Source: Paramacrobiotus metropolitanus
Taxonomy: Eukaryota > Tardigrada > Eutardigrada > Parachela > Macrobiotidae
Direction of reading: 5' to 3'
DNA length: 64,000 nucleotides
Assembly: GCF_019649055.1 (NCBI RefSeq)
Contig: NW_026570224.1
Location: 3,286,001 to 3,350,000, forward strand
This document shows, piece by piece, positions 39,201 to 53,677 of this stretch. Both the position numbers and the translations under genes were made by a program. Under the pieces are notes generated by a model. That model saw only the letters and a list, made by a program, of their open reading frames with translations. It had not been told where the DNA came from and did not search any database. How positions within the stretch are numbered: position 1 is the first letter of the stretch; each line of letters opens with the position of its first letter.

Positions 39201-42200
39201 TAATTCATTTCATCGAAGGTGTCTGCTGCGCTTGCGGCCAATCAATATATGCGCGTATGTATATACACAATCAAATGGCACAATTACTTGGTGTAGGATA
39301 TTGTTTGCTCCTGTAGTCTGCTCAGTATCAAACATATAGTTATTGACGAACTCCGATATACCAGTGTGCTGTTTTTATGTTAGATAACTTTTACAGTCGA
39401 TCTGTGACCTTTACATGAATCACGTCCGCTAAAATAAAGTTCCTTTTGCAAATGCGGCGAGTATCATTTCTGAGATTTTTGCGCAGAAGGTCCGCTAATC
39501 AGTTGCCCACAACAATTACAGATATACCCGTACATCTGCTCGACAGTAATACTCGTACTCTTTTGAAAGATGTGTTAGTGAAAGCATTATTCCAGCAGTA
39601 AAAGGACGATATTAGAAAATCTGAATTCTGCTTTCTTTAATTGAACCTATAAATATTTGTATTTTTTGAAGACAACAAAGAATTATTTGGTTATTCAGGT
39701 TACCGACGTTAACTTAAAATCTGTAGTTTGTACTTTGTAGTACTGTATATTATAAATCGTAAATACTATAGAATATTTTGCTGAGCTGTAGTATCGTCAG
39801 CGTGAGCCTCTGTTATGAATTTTTTCTTGCCGCTTTTAAGGACTGCTCCACAGTATATACGACGCGGCGTCTGTAAAAACCACAATTTGTTTAGCTAGAA
39901 AAACTATCCACTATCCATTGTGATTTGATTACAGTGCTGTTTCCGGTTGGTATGGCAATCGAGTTAAAAACAGCTGCAGGGCAGTGTAGCGCATCTTTAT
40001 CTTTTTTATTGATATTTATAGTTAACGTGGTAAAAGCATTTCATGACACCGATGGGATCATATTAGCCTCGGTATAGCGACAAAGGGGTTCCCTTTGAAA
40101 CTAATTTCCTCCGTATTTATTCATGCTGAGTCCAGTAATCTCCTTTTTCAACGAGCAGGCAAAGTTTGTGCTTTTGTCTGGACAAGTGGCCTAACCCACG
40201 GGATCCTTTCAAGAGATCCCTCATTAGTGGAAACATACAACTTTATTAGTCGGCTCAGTGGTTCGGGCTGGCGTTGTATCACTAAGCGGATATCAATAAA
40301 TGGGAGATAAGTTGTGAGGAAACAAGCATATATGTATCGCCGCTAACAGATTTCACTGCTTTTCACATAACACAGCGCGCGCGCGCACACCCGGTTAACT
40401 ATTGGGGTTTGTCATGAATGGATATTTACATCAAACAGCGCTGCATGGGAGCCGGCATGATGCACCGCATCCCCGGCTATTGGCAGCTTGATCATCATGG
40501 CCAGCTGTTGCGGCTAGTGCCCGAGCGGAACTCGGATGGCGAAACACATTGACAGGTCGTAATCTTCCATATTGCTCACCACGAGTGAGCGTCCCGCTAG
40601 TTTTTGTACGAACGATGACTTCTTTGTGCAATACCCGAAATACAAAAATCGAAAACACTAATTACCCTAGTATACCATTAGAGTGCTGCCCTTTTACAGT
40701 ACTGGCCTGATCCGTCATAATTACCTGCTTCAGAGTTAATCAATGGCCTATGTCTGGAAAATAAATTGAGGAATAAATGTGTCATAAATAAGCCCAAAAT
40801 TAAACTAAAATTGGCTACAGACGGCAGAACACAGTGTAAGTGCCACGGGCTTATCAAAATGTAAGGAATCTCAAGCGAAGTGATAGCGGTTACACATTAA
40901 TTTTGCGTGTTACTTATTAATTGTGTTTAGCAAAGGTTATTGCTAAAATTGAGCATAACATACGACAGGCACGCTACAAGCAAAATATTATGCTGCACTA
41001 TAAATAATGCACGGTGAGCACTCATATGGTAAGAAAATATTGTTTGTGAACACAACAACCTAGCGCAGGAGGTTGCCGACGATGAGGGCAATGGAGAACA
41101 ACAGTTGTAGCGTGCGCTGAAAAGGTTTTCCGCCATCGGCGGCAAGTATGCTGCAGCGTTTAGGGCAGCTAATATGCGATGGTCGGCGTAGTGTTATGCT
41201 TATATTTCCTTAAAATAAATCGATTGTCACATCGATTTCTGCTCACTTACCGCATTGCCCAGCTGCATGAAGACAACATTTTCTTTCAGCATTCAAAAAA
41301 GCAAGCTTGTTAACCCAGCAGCTTATACAACTCGCTACCACAATAGCAAGCTGAAAATCAAATATTTATCTAAGCCATCCCAGCTAATTCAGTCGCTGTA
41401 TTGCCGTACCACCGTGACTAGCTCGCTGTTCAATGCTGTAGATTTCATTCAAATGATCCAGCTGTAGTGGCGATGAATGAACATTAATTTGTCAACATAC
41501 ATGATATGAATGGTATTAACACATAAAATGGTATTAGAGCACTTACGGGTAGCAGTTATATCTTATTTTCATTTGTAAATATTAAACTATGTTAAATGCT
41601 ATTTCCTATGGTGGCGCTCATTCATTCAAATCCAACGCTTACAATTTTTGTACCAAAAGAACTGTTATTATTTTACAATTTTCATATATTGCAAGACAAG
41701 ATACTTTAAATTTGGCTCGTGCTGGGAGGACGAGATTTATTCCACATTTCCAAGCTGTCTGCAAAAGCTTTCCAGAATTTAATTTGAATCCAGCCAGTTA
41801 ATAGTTGGTCGTTATATACGTTGTCCACACATGTACTAACATTTTGTAGTACTTAATATTAATAATAATGCTGCTTAAGAAAACAAGTAAAGTGAAGCAC
41901 TTGGTTCCGGCATCGTGCATGCGTTGCGGTGCCCATCTGTATTGTGCATAAAGGGGAGTAAACCGCATGTGCGGATTTTGCTAATATGTACTAATATATT
42001 ATTTACAATAAACTGGTACAGAACCGTTTTCTGTTCCGTTAAAGCATCGGCTTAGTGCGCATGATATACTCAAATAAAAGCCGGCGCGTTTAAACCCGGA
42101 TTATGCCTCTCATGTCAATCAAATTAGTTGACCGGATGACTCGCGAAGCGGAAATAAGTAATAATTTGTAAAGAAGCCTTCAAGACAGCACATGTCCGCA

Positions 42201-45200
42201 GGGGTGCCGGTGTGTATGTGAATAATTTGTAATAATAATGTTCCTACCGACAATATGATCTACGGTGGAATAGTGCGCGCTTGTGTTGCAGGACTTGACA
42301 TACCCGACTGTTATTTCAGCTGAGAATACACGTTTAGGCAGTTCTGCGTACATCCTGTCTGTTTGTGGTGCCTGTGAACATGCTCCCTCATAGGTAGGAC
42401 GCATCTGGAAGAAATTCGTTATCAAATTGTCTATTACTGTTTAAAAATATTTTTGTGAACGAGAACTGGCAAAAAGTATTGGAAAGCCAATACACGTAGA
42501 TGTGAAACAAAGCGTAAGGCTGGTATCTGAACGATATGTATAACTTGGTGCCAGAATGTCTGTATGATGTGGAAAGTCGCCTAAAATAACGAGCCGCAGT
42601 AGTCATTTTGAATGGGTCATAATTGCAGGCGGTAATCAAATGAAACCAGGAAGCATTTGCTATCCCAGATTGCCATCATCTGGTTTCATTTAGCTCATCC
42701 GCACGATCCATTGCGAATAGCACAATCGTTGCATTTAGTCTTAATGAACTGCCTAATTGCCTAGACTTCCTTATACGCCGTCTTATGACAGCAGAGTGTA
42801 ATGTTTATTACATGTTTTCACAAAGATTGATTGTGGCACACTTTCTCTCTGGGCGCGCTCACAATAATCAAACTCCTACCGGTATAGACAAACCTTCGGA
42901 TATTTGATCATTAGGATAATGAAGACCGGTGTCAGCTTCCTGGCTGTTTAGAACACATACACACTCACCATCGACAGGCACAGTGTGTAATCGATCGCGA
43001 CCACATTGCGGCTGTTTGTAGCCGGCATGTAATGCATCCGGTGCCAAAGGACCACATGCACCCGCGGGGCGCTCTGTTGGTCAGAAACGGTTAGCTTGAC
43101 CAAAACATTAATTTCACTTTCAATGGAAGGCATTAATCGTGGCCCTGCACCCACTGGCATAAATATATCCACGTAGCGAAAGATTATTTGAAACGGATGC
43201 GCATGTGTGGAACACCACGTTATTATAAGACTTTATTATCCGCTATCATACTGTTTTCTTTTACCAGTGGCAGCCGACGCTCTCAGATAACCGGCTTCAT
43301 ATAGATCAAAGGAAGCTAAAGTTGCACTTATAATATCTATAGATATTGTGTGCGCTGATATTTATTAATTAGTGCTAATAGTAAACGATAGTTAGTTTAA
43401 ACAACAACACTAAAATGGAATATTTTCCAAATTAACCAACTATATACGAAATTACGTAAAATTTATGTGTCATTCAGGGTCACATACTGCCGTTACGCAA
43501 TTATACGTATGTGATATTCAGTGATATTTCCAATAGTATTACATATATTTGAAGCAAAACATTTACGAAGACCTGCAGCCTCGTTTATCTATAAATACTG
43601 TATAATCAAGCGTAAACCTAGCAGTTTTTAAGTTTGCACGTGCGCGACTCTGGTTTATTATAAGTACGCTTAAAATAGTCTCCGATTGGTTTGGAAGTAT
43701 TTGATGTACAGCCTAAGAAGTATATGAGGCCCATATGACACGCGCCGACGGACATGTCAGTTGGTTGACAAACTTTGTTCTAAATCGTCAAGCGTCGCTC
43801 TGCTTCCAAGCCGCTAAATATAAAGAAAATTCTTGAAAAACCAAATTAGCACTGCAGAAACGTTTACTGTGGTAAGCACAACTGTTATTTCGAGCCGAGA
43901 TGGAAAGTTGTGTTGAGCTAAGACAACATTTAATGGCTTGGCTTGCCATCTGCCGGCGTTCTCGAGATGTGAGTGCGGCGCTTCACGTCAGACTCACATT
44001 ATTGTGTATCTGTACAGTCCATTATACGCGCAACTGTGTGCGCAGTAGCTGTTCTTATGTGGCCATTCCCGTAGGCATCAGTTGTAAATTGTAATTAAAT
44101 AGTTATTGGATCGAGTAGCTTCAGCTATCTCAATGTTGCAGAATTCCCAGCTGTTAAGCTATACTCTGTAATTGCTGGTGTGGAAGATTTAGGAACTCTC
44201 ACACATTTTATGCAAGTTTATTTTTACAGCATGCACGTTTTCTGCACAAACTGTGGAAAGCATTTAGCAAACTGAGGTACTCGACTGTAACAACTTCAGT
44301 CGGCACCCAAAACGTTTTTCTGAATTAAGGAAATGTTTTAGTTGTATTCTATTGTTTATCGGCAACATTTTTTTCCAGATTGTAAGCTTAAGGGTGAAGC
44401 AGTGTTCCTAAACTTAATTAAAGGGTTGTTATTTGCATCTACCGGCACCGGCAGCATATAGTTTACTCCGTCACTCACCATGGTCAGTATATCGACACAC
44501 TGTTCAGAGTGGAATAACGTTATTAAATCAGCTATCGGCATGTCACATCACCCGGGCCAAATTTTGAAAACAAGGTTAAACCTTCATCGTATTATTAGAT
44601 GACAAAGTTGTTCGGCACATATCGCTGACTTTCTCAACGCAAATTCTTCTCGGCTAAATGTCATCAAGTTGAGCACGCTTCAGTCGTAGGTTATGTTTAG
44701 GCAACTGTTCAAAATTAAAGAGCATGACGGAAAAGATACGATGAGAATTTTCCTATCTAACTCTAAGCAAAGATTTAGACGTCGTCCGACTATCGGCCAC
44801 TAAATGCTTTCTTCCCATGCCAGGGAAACATGTTTTACTATTGCACACTGCATATAGGCTCTCTCGTTGGACTGATATGTTTGTATTTACTAGGGTTAGA
44901 TTTAAATCACAAGCTATCTTAAAACTTGATGTTGTGTGTGTTTTGTAGTAATAAATATTTTGAAGACAGGTAAAATTTAATCACTTCATGTCTGTGAACA
45001 GAACATGTACGATAACTTCTATAGATAAACACATCCCGGGCTGCTTATTTCATTCTACATAATCCAATTAAAAAATGCAATTAGTTTTGTAGTTTACCAA
45101 ATCAGTAGTTTACTAAATTTTGTTTTATTTCATTTAATTAGAGATCACCTTAAATTCGAACGATAAAGAAAGGCGCGAATTAAAAGGTCACTCTGGTTCA

Positions 45201-48200
45201 GTTAGTAGTGACACGAAAACCCAGAGCGTACGTACATACTTCGGAACAAAATAATTTTGTTGCCGAATAATCTTGGGAATTTTGATGACTGCAACAGATG
45301 TCTTTTAACAGTCGCGCTTTTGTGTTTGGTTGTTACGATGTTGACTGCGACTGTATGCGAACTAAGTTGTGTCAAATGAGCCTGACAAGAATAATCAATT
45401 AATGGAGCAAGTTTGTTTTGTGACATTTACAGCATGCAGCCTAGCGCAAATTGGTGAAGATTTGTGTTGGCGTGCTCGCATCTTTGATGACAGCCTCAAA
45501 CTAACGCGCGTAAATCCACAAGCCAGACTGGTCATCATTTGTGTGCTGCAATCATCGCGTAGTACTTATACACGAGCGGATTTTTTCGAACAGATTGAAA
45601 ACAACAGTTTGACAAATATAATTCTTTTCATTTTATTCTTTTGTGCAAAATATGTATTATGGCACAGTTTGACCTAAACCGAATGAATTCTTATAAGAAC
45701 GTTAATACTTTTCACCTTTTCATTGGCAAGTTAACCTTAAACAGACTTGGATAATCCAGAGTAAACGCTAACAATGGTAAGCTACGTATGACAGATTATA
45801 CCATTTGTCAACGATTTGGCACTTAGAAAATTGACATTGTTAATGTCGAATAGTGTTGTAATACCAGTACCAGTACTTCAGACAAAATTATGACAAATTT
45901 GAAGAAAATGCAAAATATACATGGAAAGGAGATAAAAGTTTAAGCATACCATATACTGTAAATAGAACTATAGCGTTTTTCCGTATTTTAATAAAGAAAT
46001 TTAAAAAAAAACCATTATATATACGGGCCATAAATAGGGCATATATTTGGCCCTTTAAAAGCCATATACCTTATATAACTATTGCTTTACTCAGATGTGC
46101 ATCATGCAGCAAAACTAAGGTGCACATTCAAAGAACGTGCATTCGTAGCAACTTAGTACTTTGTACACGCATATGTATATTGAATTTCCATTATTTCGCA
46201 GATTAAGCCACGCATTTTTTTGGTACTTAAAATTTAAAAGAATTTGCATTCTTCACGCTCTGAGGATAAAGAGGAATGAAAATATGTACTAAAATAGAAT
46301 AAATTCCTAATTGTTACTTGAAAGCGGATGCTTAACAATGTAATTCACAAGAGCGCTTTAATTAGACAAACATTTATCAACGAGTGCCAAGATTGTTCGC
46401 AGTTTGAAAAACGCTTTCATGACACTGTTCGCCCAAACATAAATCGATGGCTTATGTAAAGTATACCATTGAAAACTCCTAAAAGAAGGACGGATGGATG
46501 AGTGGGATTCCGTGAGCCAGATGGGAAATGAAGCATGATGTAGGTTTTCAATGCTTCTTTTATAATTCGATACAATTTCCAGAATAACAATATTATATGT
46601 ACCATAGAATTACATTTTAAACCCATAGTTTAGCCGGCATAGGCGCTGTATTGGCGCATTTCAAAGGTGTCTAAATAAACAAATCCCGTTTAGAAGTGAC
46701 TCGCTCTATGCGCGCATTCCATGTAGAATACTTTTAGTGCGTAAACCATAGTACAGAAGAGTTGCCAACATTTGTTTGAGATCATTATAATAAGCCACGA
46801 AATACTCAAGCTAACAGTGGCGCTGGCACTTAATTCACCACTAAGCTGCGGATGTTTAATATTGCTCCTGCTTTCCAGTAGAATGCATATTTACTTGCTT
46901 TAAAATACAAAATTCGGTAAGCCTGGAAACCAAAAAGAAATTCTTTGTGAACTTAGAAATTGCAGCCAAGTGCCACTTCATACTTTTTCCACATTTTCAG
47001 CGATTTTATTTTTCCATCCAAAAAAGCCGTTGTTTCCCGTTACGACCACATGTCCTTAAATAAACATCGCAACTGCCCATACATACAATATACATAGAGA
47101 AGGTTTATATGTGTGCTGTTGACAGCAATAAAGCTGAAGCTGTAACACATAATAATCTACGTACAGAATTCTAACATTTTTATGGACTATGGGCTTGAAA
47201 ATGTATATGAGCTGGTCGTGTTTGGTTTGAATGAGGGAAATTGTTCACATTGAACAAGTGTAACTATCCGCAACCGGCGTTTACACAGCTTGCCAGCATC
47301 ATTCAACAAAGCATGAACATAAACTTTCGTCTCCCATTCAAATAAATAAAAGCACACATTTTGAAAATAACCCATGTGTTATTCTTGAACGGCAGTCTGT
47401 TTTCTTTTTGATTCAAACCATATTTTATTACAAGTCTTTTCGAGCATGTCATCATTTATGACCAAAATACACTTGCGTGTCTATATCAGCTTGTTGTTAG
47501 TGACTGTAACTGCTTGGTTTGGGTAACACTTTTTGAACCAACACACATGCGGCTAAATGTATTCTGTAGCATAGTCCGTTGGGTTGAGCAGCTAGGTTTT
47601 CTTAATGTTTATGTGAGCATACCGGTGTAAAACGCAGCTTTTCTCAACGATTACGTCTTGGAATTTTTACCCTTTGTTAAAAACTGATGATCAAGTTGAT
47701 TCGCTAACTGTTTTGTTCTCCATGTGTCGTAGTAAAAAAACGCAAATTTTAGGAAAGAGCTCAGAATTTCCTTTTGTGAATCTTATTAACTTCTGGGTAC
47801 CTCGCACGAGGAAAGTAACCAAAAGCTGCTACACAATTTAATAAATCTGAATCTTTGCATATTTGTAAAAAAGATTGAAATCTGCTGAATGAAAGCTTTA
47901 GATATTTGTTCAGGCTGTGATTAAGAAAAGTTTAGATGCGTCAAGGAACTAAGCAGTTTCCAATTACCAGAACCCTTTTAATTTGTAATTTATTTGCGAT
48001 CTTTAATTATTTGCATGATTTTGCATTGTGGAATATTGTGCAGACGAAGTTAAGCGGATTAGAAAGGTAGAGTTGCAGGTTAGAATAGATTAAGACCTCT
48101 GTTTACACCATAAAGGTTGGCATCGATTTACCGCAGATGTACATCTATATGTTTCGGTACGGTATCGTTTGCGCCTGTAGCTTTATTACCGTAGATTACT

Positions 48201-49135
48201 GTACTGTGTGCAGTTGAAAGTATACACAGTTTAACATGTGTATTATCGACGAATGTGGATTGGGGCGTTTTACGCTTAGAGGCGACAACACATTGCAACA
48301 TGAGACCTTACGGGAGCCGAGCGAGACATGAACATGGCTTCCGGCAACACTTCCTAAAATTAATTTGCCCATGAAGTGAAGCTGGACAAGTTAACACAAA
48401 TGCAATGCGGTGTGTCATTATGATAACAGATTATGTTGGCCTGAATACAATGTGTGTATGTTCGACGATGCTTGTTTCTCCTAGAATTAAAAAATGTAAT
48501 AATAACACTTTACAAACTGCTGGCGCCGTCTTTCTCATTATGCAAATTTATGCAAACTAAAGTAATTTTTAGACTTCGGCATTTATGAATTCTTGAGTGT
48601 TCGGATCTAATTTGTGGCTCATTTTTAGGCTGTAAATATTTATAAAATCAGGCGCGCGTGTGCTGCATATATTGCGTTATTCTATGAAAGGTCGTGTAGA
48701 AAGCAATGATCAGCACAAGACATACGCAAAACAACTGTTCAGTAATGTATTTGTGTGATGTCCTAACAACATTTGGAAACAGAACTGCAAATAATAGCAG
48801 GGATTTATTACACGAAACGCGCGGCCGGCTGCTTCGCGGTTCAACACAGAAACCGGAAGGCTATTTTGGTAAACCAAACCAAACTCAATAAAAATGCAGA
48901 AAAACCATCCAACTGGAACATCTTCCTAAGGCAAACAATCAGAGCCCTCCCTGGTTAAAAGTGCATTTGCTCCACGAATAATAACCAATTTTTATTACCA
49001 CTTCAATTCCACTCCATGTGAGAAAAAAATGAATAGCGCATACAAAAATGTCAGATTAAATCGCTGTTTTTAGTATAGATAACTGCGAAGTAACATATTT
49101 AAGGCATCTGTATTAACTATTCTCCAGTCAAAAGC
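36209..49135. other. 13-kb region without an assigned gene
   Basis: AT-rich. Scattered exon-like segments on the minus strand have canonical splice sites: an open segment ending at a GTAAGC donor near 37220, one ending at a GTGAGT donor near 38114, one ending at a GTGAGC donor near 40580, a hydrophobic GPI-like terminus ending in TAG at 41062-41060 (LQLLFSIALIVGNLLR), and the pair listed at 42248-43236. I could not join them into one gene or name a family. On the plus strand, 38808-39176 is a 122-codon frame with a GTGAGT at 38998. From 44.6 to 49.1 kb I see nothing convincing. Confidence 0.35.
42248..43236 (-). CDS. Unassigned candidate gene, two consecutive exons
   Basis: Exon 1 ends at 42969 with a strong donor (ATG|GTGAGT) and is open back to about 43236; exon 2 runs 42404-42248, from a TTCCAG acceptor to a GTAGGA donor, and joins in phase 0. 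The first exon reads ESEINVLVKLTVSD...RVHVVLWHRMHYMP, an alternating beta-strand pattern; the second has two Cys (GACSQAP, KSCNTS). The GC content at third positions is higher than the flanks, which supports coding. I do not recognise the family: it looks extracellular, but the signal peptide and outer exons are not found. It may belong with the hydrophobic terminus ending at 41060. Confidence 0.35.
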
Positions 49136-51404
49136 TCATTTATGCCAGAAAGGAAACAAGTTCATATACTGGCGATACCTCTCAAAATCTTGTGAATGCA
49201 TATTGGGCAGGAAACCGGGTGCTGCTGTAAAGGGAAGGTTACGCTGCTGCATTGTAGCCGCCATACTACGCGCCCAAGCCGATTGCAGGGCATTAACAGG
49301 CAGGGGTGAAATGGATTTAATCGGGGATGTCGGTGCAGTAATATTTGTGTTCTTACTACTGTCCGGCGATGATGATGTGCTTTTTGTATCCCCAATCAGC
49401 TTATCAATGGTAAATGCCGACGATTTGGATGTTGTAGCCGGCGAACTGGGCAGCTTAATGGCCGTCGGCTGCAAAGGGCTGTGGTGCAGCATAGTATGGG
49501 GTACAACCGGCATCGGAGGCGCGGCAGGTATGGGCAGTGTGAAGGGCGCGCGAGGATTAGGTAGAAAGGGCATAGCGGCCGGATGGATGCAGGGGTACGG
49601 CGCACCGTGATGGCCCAGTAAACGAGCAGTGTAGGGATCGCCTAGGAAGACGGTGTTCTGGTCCCGATACGGCTCCGGTTGCGGGCGTTTAAAACGCTTC
49701 CGGCGACGTAAAAAGCTGCCGTTATCGAACATGTCTTCACTTTGTGGATCCAATGTCCAGTAATTGCCCTTGCCCGGGTTGCCAGGCTCGCGGGGAATTT
49801 TCACGAAGCAGTCGTTGAGGGAAAGGTTATGCCGTATGCTGTTCTGCAATTACGAAATTAACTGTAAATCATTGACAAAAACATATAACACGCTGCAGCT
49901 TTATTACTTCAGTCGCTCACTGTAAAACTGCTGTAGGAAAGTAAAAGATGTTAAACATCTAATTAATCAACAAAAGACCGTATTCCGTACTACCTCATGA
50001 TCATTGTAAAAATTAAATTTATATGCTCCTAACTGGCTTTAAAGTATACATACAGAGTACTCGCATACTGTTACGCTGTGTACTTCGTCAATTTATTATT
50101 GCGCCGCAGCTGTCAGAAATTAATTACAGAACCGAAGGCAATAAACCATTGCCCATCGGTACATGAACGTGCAATCAACAGCTCATTGTCCATTCGATGT
50201 TTTGAGTCGTACAATGCATATATATATATAAAACGAACATTTTTAATTTTAACTGAGCGCGCTCATGAATATTGTCATAATTATACCAGACGGAAACGGT
50301 AAAATGTTCCAATCGGCTCCACTGCGACAATCATGCTGTATCTTTAGTCTTTAGGATATCTACGATTTCAGAACTACTACAGTAGCCATTACTTGATCGT
50401 AGAATAAACTAGCCATGCACCGAAAAAGTTTATTACAACGTTCGTGTCATAACTACCTAACATTCAGGTGAAATGACCAAGTACAGTATTAGTACCAGTT
50501 AAGTAGCGGCAGTATGGTGCAGCGGCAGCCCACAAAACGTAAATCAAAATATACGCGTAGTTATCCTATAATTATTGCCGAGTGTGAAGCTATATGTACA
50601 GTGATTATCTGTATATAATGCTAAACACTAAGCCTTCTATAATACTAGTATGATGCATAAATAAAATTTAAAAATAAAATAGCTTCACGATTAATTCATT
50701 AAAATGGAATGATGCGCACTAATCAGATACAGCGTTTTCCTTTAAATGTAAAATCTAAAAAAGATTTGGTTTGTCTAGACTTGTTCTGTTGTCATTTGTA
50801 AAGAAAGCGCAATCAATGTGCGAAATGCCAGATACATCTTTGAGCAATACCGCCGATATATGATGTATTGTACAGTGTTAAAAGTTGCTTTTAGCCTGTG
50901 CTGCAATGATTACAAACGCTTTTACGAATTGATTCGTTGTTTTAGGCATTCATTCCGCTACCAGCATAAGCTCACCTGCCAAACTGGAAACTTCTCGCGA
51001 TAGTACGGGAATCGATTCATGATAAACTCGCAGATGCCCGACAGCGTCAATTTTTTGTCAGGTGCATTAAGTATAGCCATTGTGATAAGGGCAATATAAC
51101 TGTAAGCTGGTTTTTGATGGACATTCTTCTTGCCAAAAGTCGACTTTCCCTCAGACGAAGGATCATTGTCGTCTGGATTATTGCTGGATTTAATCACATT
51201 ATCATCGGGATCCATGTCAAGGTCAATACTTTCATCATGATCGGAAACATTGTCGTCCTGGTCATATTCATGAGATGCAGTCAAACACGCGCCCGCCGAT
51301 AAGGTCGGCTTGCTATGGGAGTCGTCTGAGCTGGCAATGGACAACGGGCTGCCGTTCATGTTTTGTCGTACGTGCGCTTCAGCCATGTCAACGTTGAGCA
51401 ACAT
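49136..51404 (-). CDS. FoxD: Forkhead transcription factor FoxD
   Basis: Nuclear DNA-binding developmental regulator, 378 aa from two exons: 51404-50976 and 49843-49136 (phase 0 junction inside the forkhead). Forkhead domain at about residues 98-190: [54 protein letters not shown] and the FoxD-type [20 protein letters not shown], followed by RRRKRFKR. One family-typical Pro is Ala (KPAY for KPPY). The N-terminus is acidic ([18 protein letters not shown]). The Pro/Ala-rich C-terminus has an Eh1-like Groucho-binding motif, FTIDKLIGD (287-295), as in repressor FoxD proteins. The start is the first ATG; a non-ATG open extension precedes it. The intron splits the recognition-helix region at WQ/NSIRHN. 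FoxD is clear; the orthologue number is not. Confidence 0.94.
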
Positions 51405-53630
51405 AGTATCCACACCGTGCAACGTTGAGGAGAAAACTCACAATCAGAAAGTGTCGTGCGCTAATCAACAGACGGGCAAAAATTGGGAAAACGTTGTTGT
51501 ATTTACAGTACTGCACGCCTTATTTAAATAGTCCATACTTGGCAGTTTTCACGAGGACTGTAGCACCAATCCAGTAAACAGAATCACCTTCTGCGAACAC
51601 AATTGCCGACAAATCCTAATAGATTAAAGTTTGTGTATCAAAGCGATCCTATTCTTGTGTATATAAGCTTCAAGCGCTCGCGCGTTTAGATGTATATGCC
51701 GTATATATATGTGGTGCATCCGGCTCCGCCTATGATTGGTGCGTTGATTGGGGAGTTTGTTATGCTAACTGCTCAGTTGCGATGACAGTAGGCGGATAAA
51801 GTTGAGTGTCTGAACCAGTCGCAGAGCGTGGTGTGGTGGATTACTTATGTAAAGCGGCGCGCGCTCACTTACGTTTTTCATGCCATGTTTTCCTATAGCA
51901 GACAAACAGTTTACAGTAAATCGAACAGAAATCTGTGCATTGCAAAACTTGCCGGAGATTAATACCGGTAAAATCAATGTTAATTAACTGATTGTCAAAA
52001 TTTCGATTACGTTACAATTAGAGTTTGGGTACGAGGGTCGTCATGAAGTAGGTAATAAAGTGTGGTGCACTGGGAGTATAATCTTATCACAAGGACAATT
52101 TATGATGTCCGCGAAACTGTTTTCATAGTCTGATTTCCCGACAATGCGCAAAATATTGTCTTAGCCATAAATCACGGTGTACTAACAAAGATAACGTATT
52201 GTATACTTGGTTTCAAGTAGGCATATCGCACGATATGGCGCTTGCAAAGTTAAAAGACACGTCAGCTGCTTGGATCAAGCTATTTTCGTCGTAAAAACTC
52301 ATAATTCAATACTTATGCCACAAACTAAAGTAAAGATTACGCATTTTATGGTTTGGCTAATAATGGGTACCTTAGCGGTACAGTTTTCTGTCGATATTGT
52401 TCCGTGACGGCTGTCCTTTCGGTTTAATATTTAAGTCTCTTTCTAATCAGCTTCATAGAGAGGCCCAAACAATAATGTACAATGCAACTTATTTACACTT
52501 GATAAGATTTTCGACTGAACGGAACAGATTTACATAAGATCGGTTTCATACAATAATAATTATAACGTTTAATATTTTACTGTTTCTGTAAAAAAATGTC
52601 GTTAATCGTAATATTGTACTATAATTTTACAGCCCAGTATTGCATGTATTGTACAGGGTTATTTTACGTTTCTTAATAATATATGCTAAACAATAGGCTA
52701 GAGTTTTTATATTTATCGTAATCATATTAAAGTCTGCATTCTACAAAATTAATACAAGTGCTGATATTGTATACAGATACACTATGCAGTAAATCTCAGT
52801 GCTGACCGTGAATAGTTTGTGTTAAGCTTTACTGATTTATTGTGAACGAAAAACTTCCTACATAGTGTGTACGCATCTTGAGCAGTTATCGGTTCTATAC
52901 ATTAAATTTAAAAATTGTATTGTGTAAACTGCAGAATGCTTTGAGCCATGGGGCCCGATGTTCATGGACATATCCACGAGTCCCCGACCACGTAGTTAGG
53001 CCACATTTACAGTTAGTTTGTTAAATAATATCTTGTATGTAATTGATGTGTCCAGTAGCGAAACATGAATGCAGCAGTCTATTGTATATGAATTAATAGG
53101 TATTTATTAACTTCTCTGGACATGAGCGCACGTCTGATTAATGATATTTTATTATGCACTGCTTCAATCCTCTGGCGTAAATTCTTGTGTATATGAAACT
53201 GCTTAAGAAAATATTTAAAACTATGAAGTATGAGCTACACTGCTGTGCATGTACAGTATCAATGATTCAATGTGGCATCATTTTGAGCTTTTATTAACTG
53301 CAGGCAGTTAGTGTGTGAAGGAATCTCGCTGATAAGTCGGTAAGCTTATCTATAAGGATATCAGTATCTGGAAGAAGCATGACTCCCTACCCCAGTCATT
53401 AGCATCATAACTTATGAAGATACGAATTGCACGAATGAGAACCATTTTCACAAGATTTCACGGCAATTAAAGCCCCGGAATCTGTCAACATGATTTCGAT
53501 TCCCTGTACGTATAAGCGATAGAATCACACATGCTTATATATATTAAAGAAGCATAATAAATTTAGCAGGAAACACCAACAAAGTAATGAGCAAATGTGC
53601 CGCAAGTACTGCATACTCCAAGCCACTGAC

Positions 53631-53677
53631 CGAAGTTATTTTATTTTGCTGCGAGGCAGCAAAATAAAATAACTTCG
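53631..53677. repeat. Perfect 22-bp hairpin with 3-nt loop
   Basis: CGAAGTTATTTTATTTTGCTGC at 53631-53652 is followed by GAG and then the exact reverse complement at 53656-53677. It lies in intergenic DNA, away from any recognised transcript end. Confidence 0.9.

Noticed and set aside
42948-43172. Cys-loop ligand-gated channel ligand domain
   Set aside because: The strand pattern is suggestive, but the expected Trp motif, 13-residue Cys loop and membrane helices were not found in neighbouring segments.
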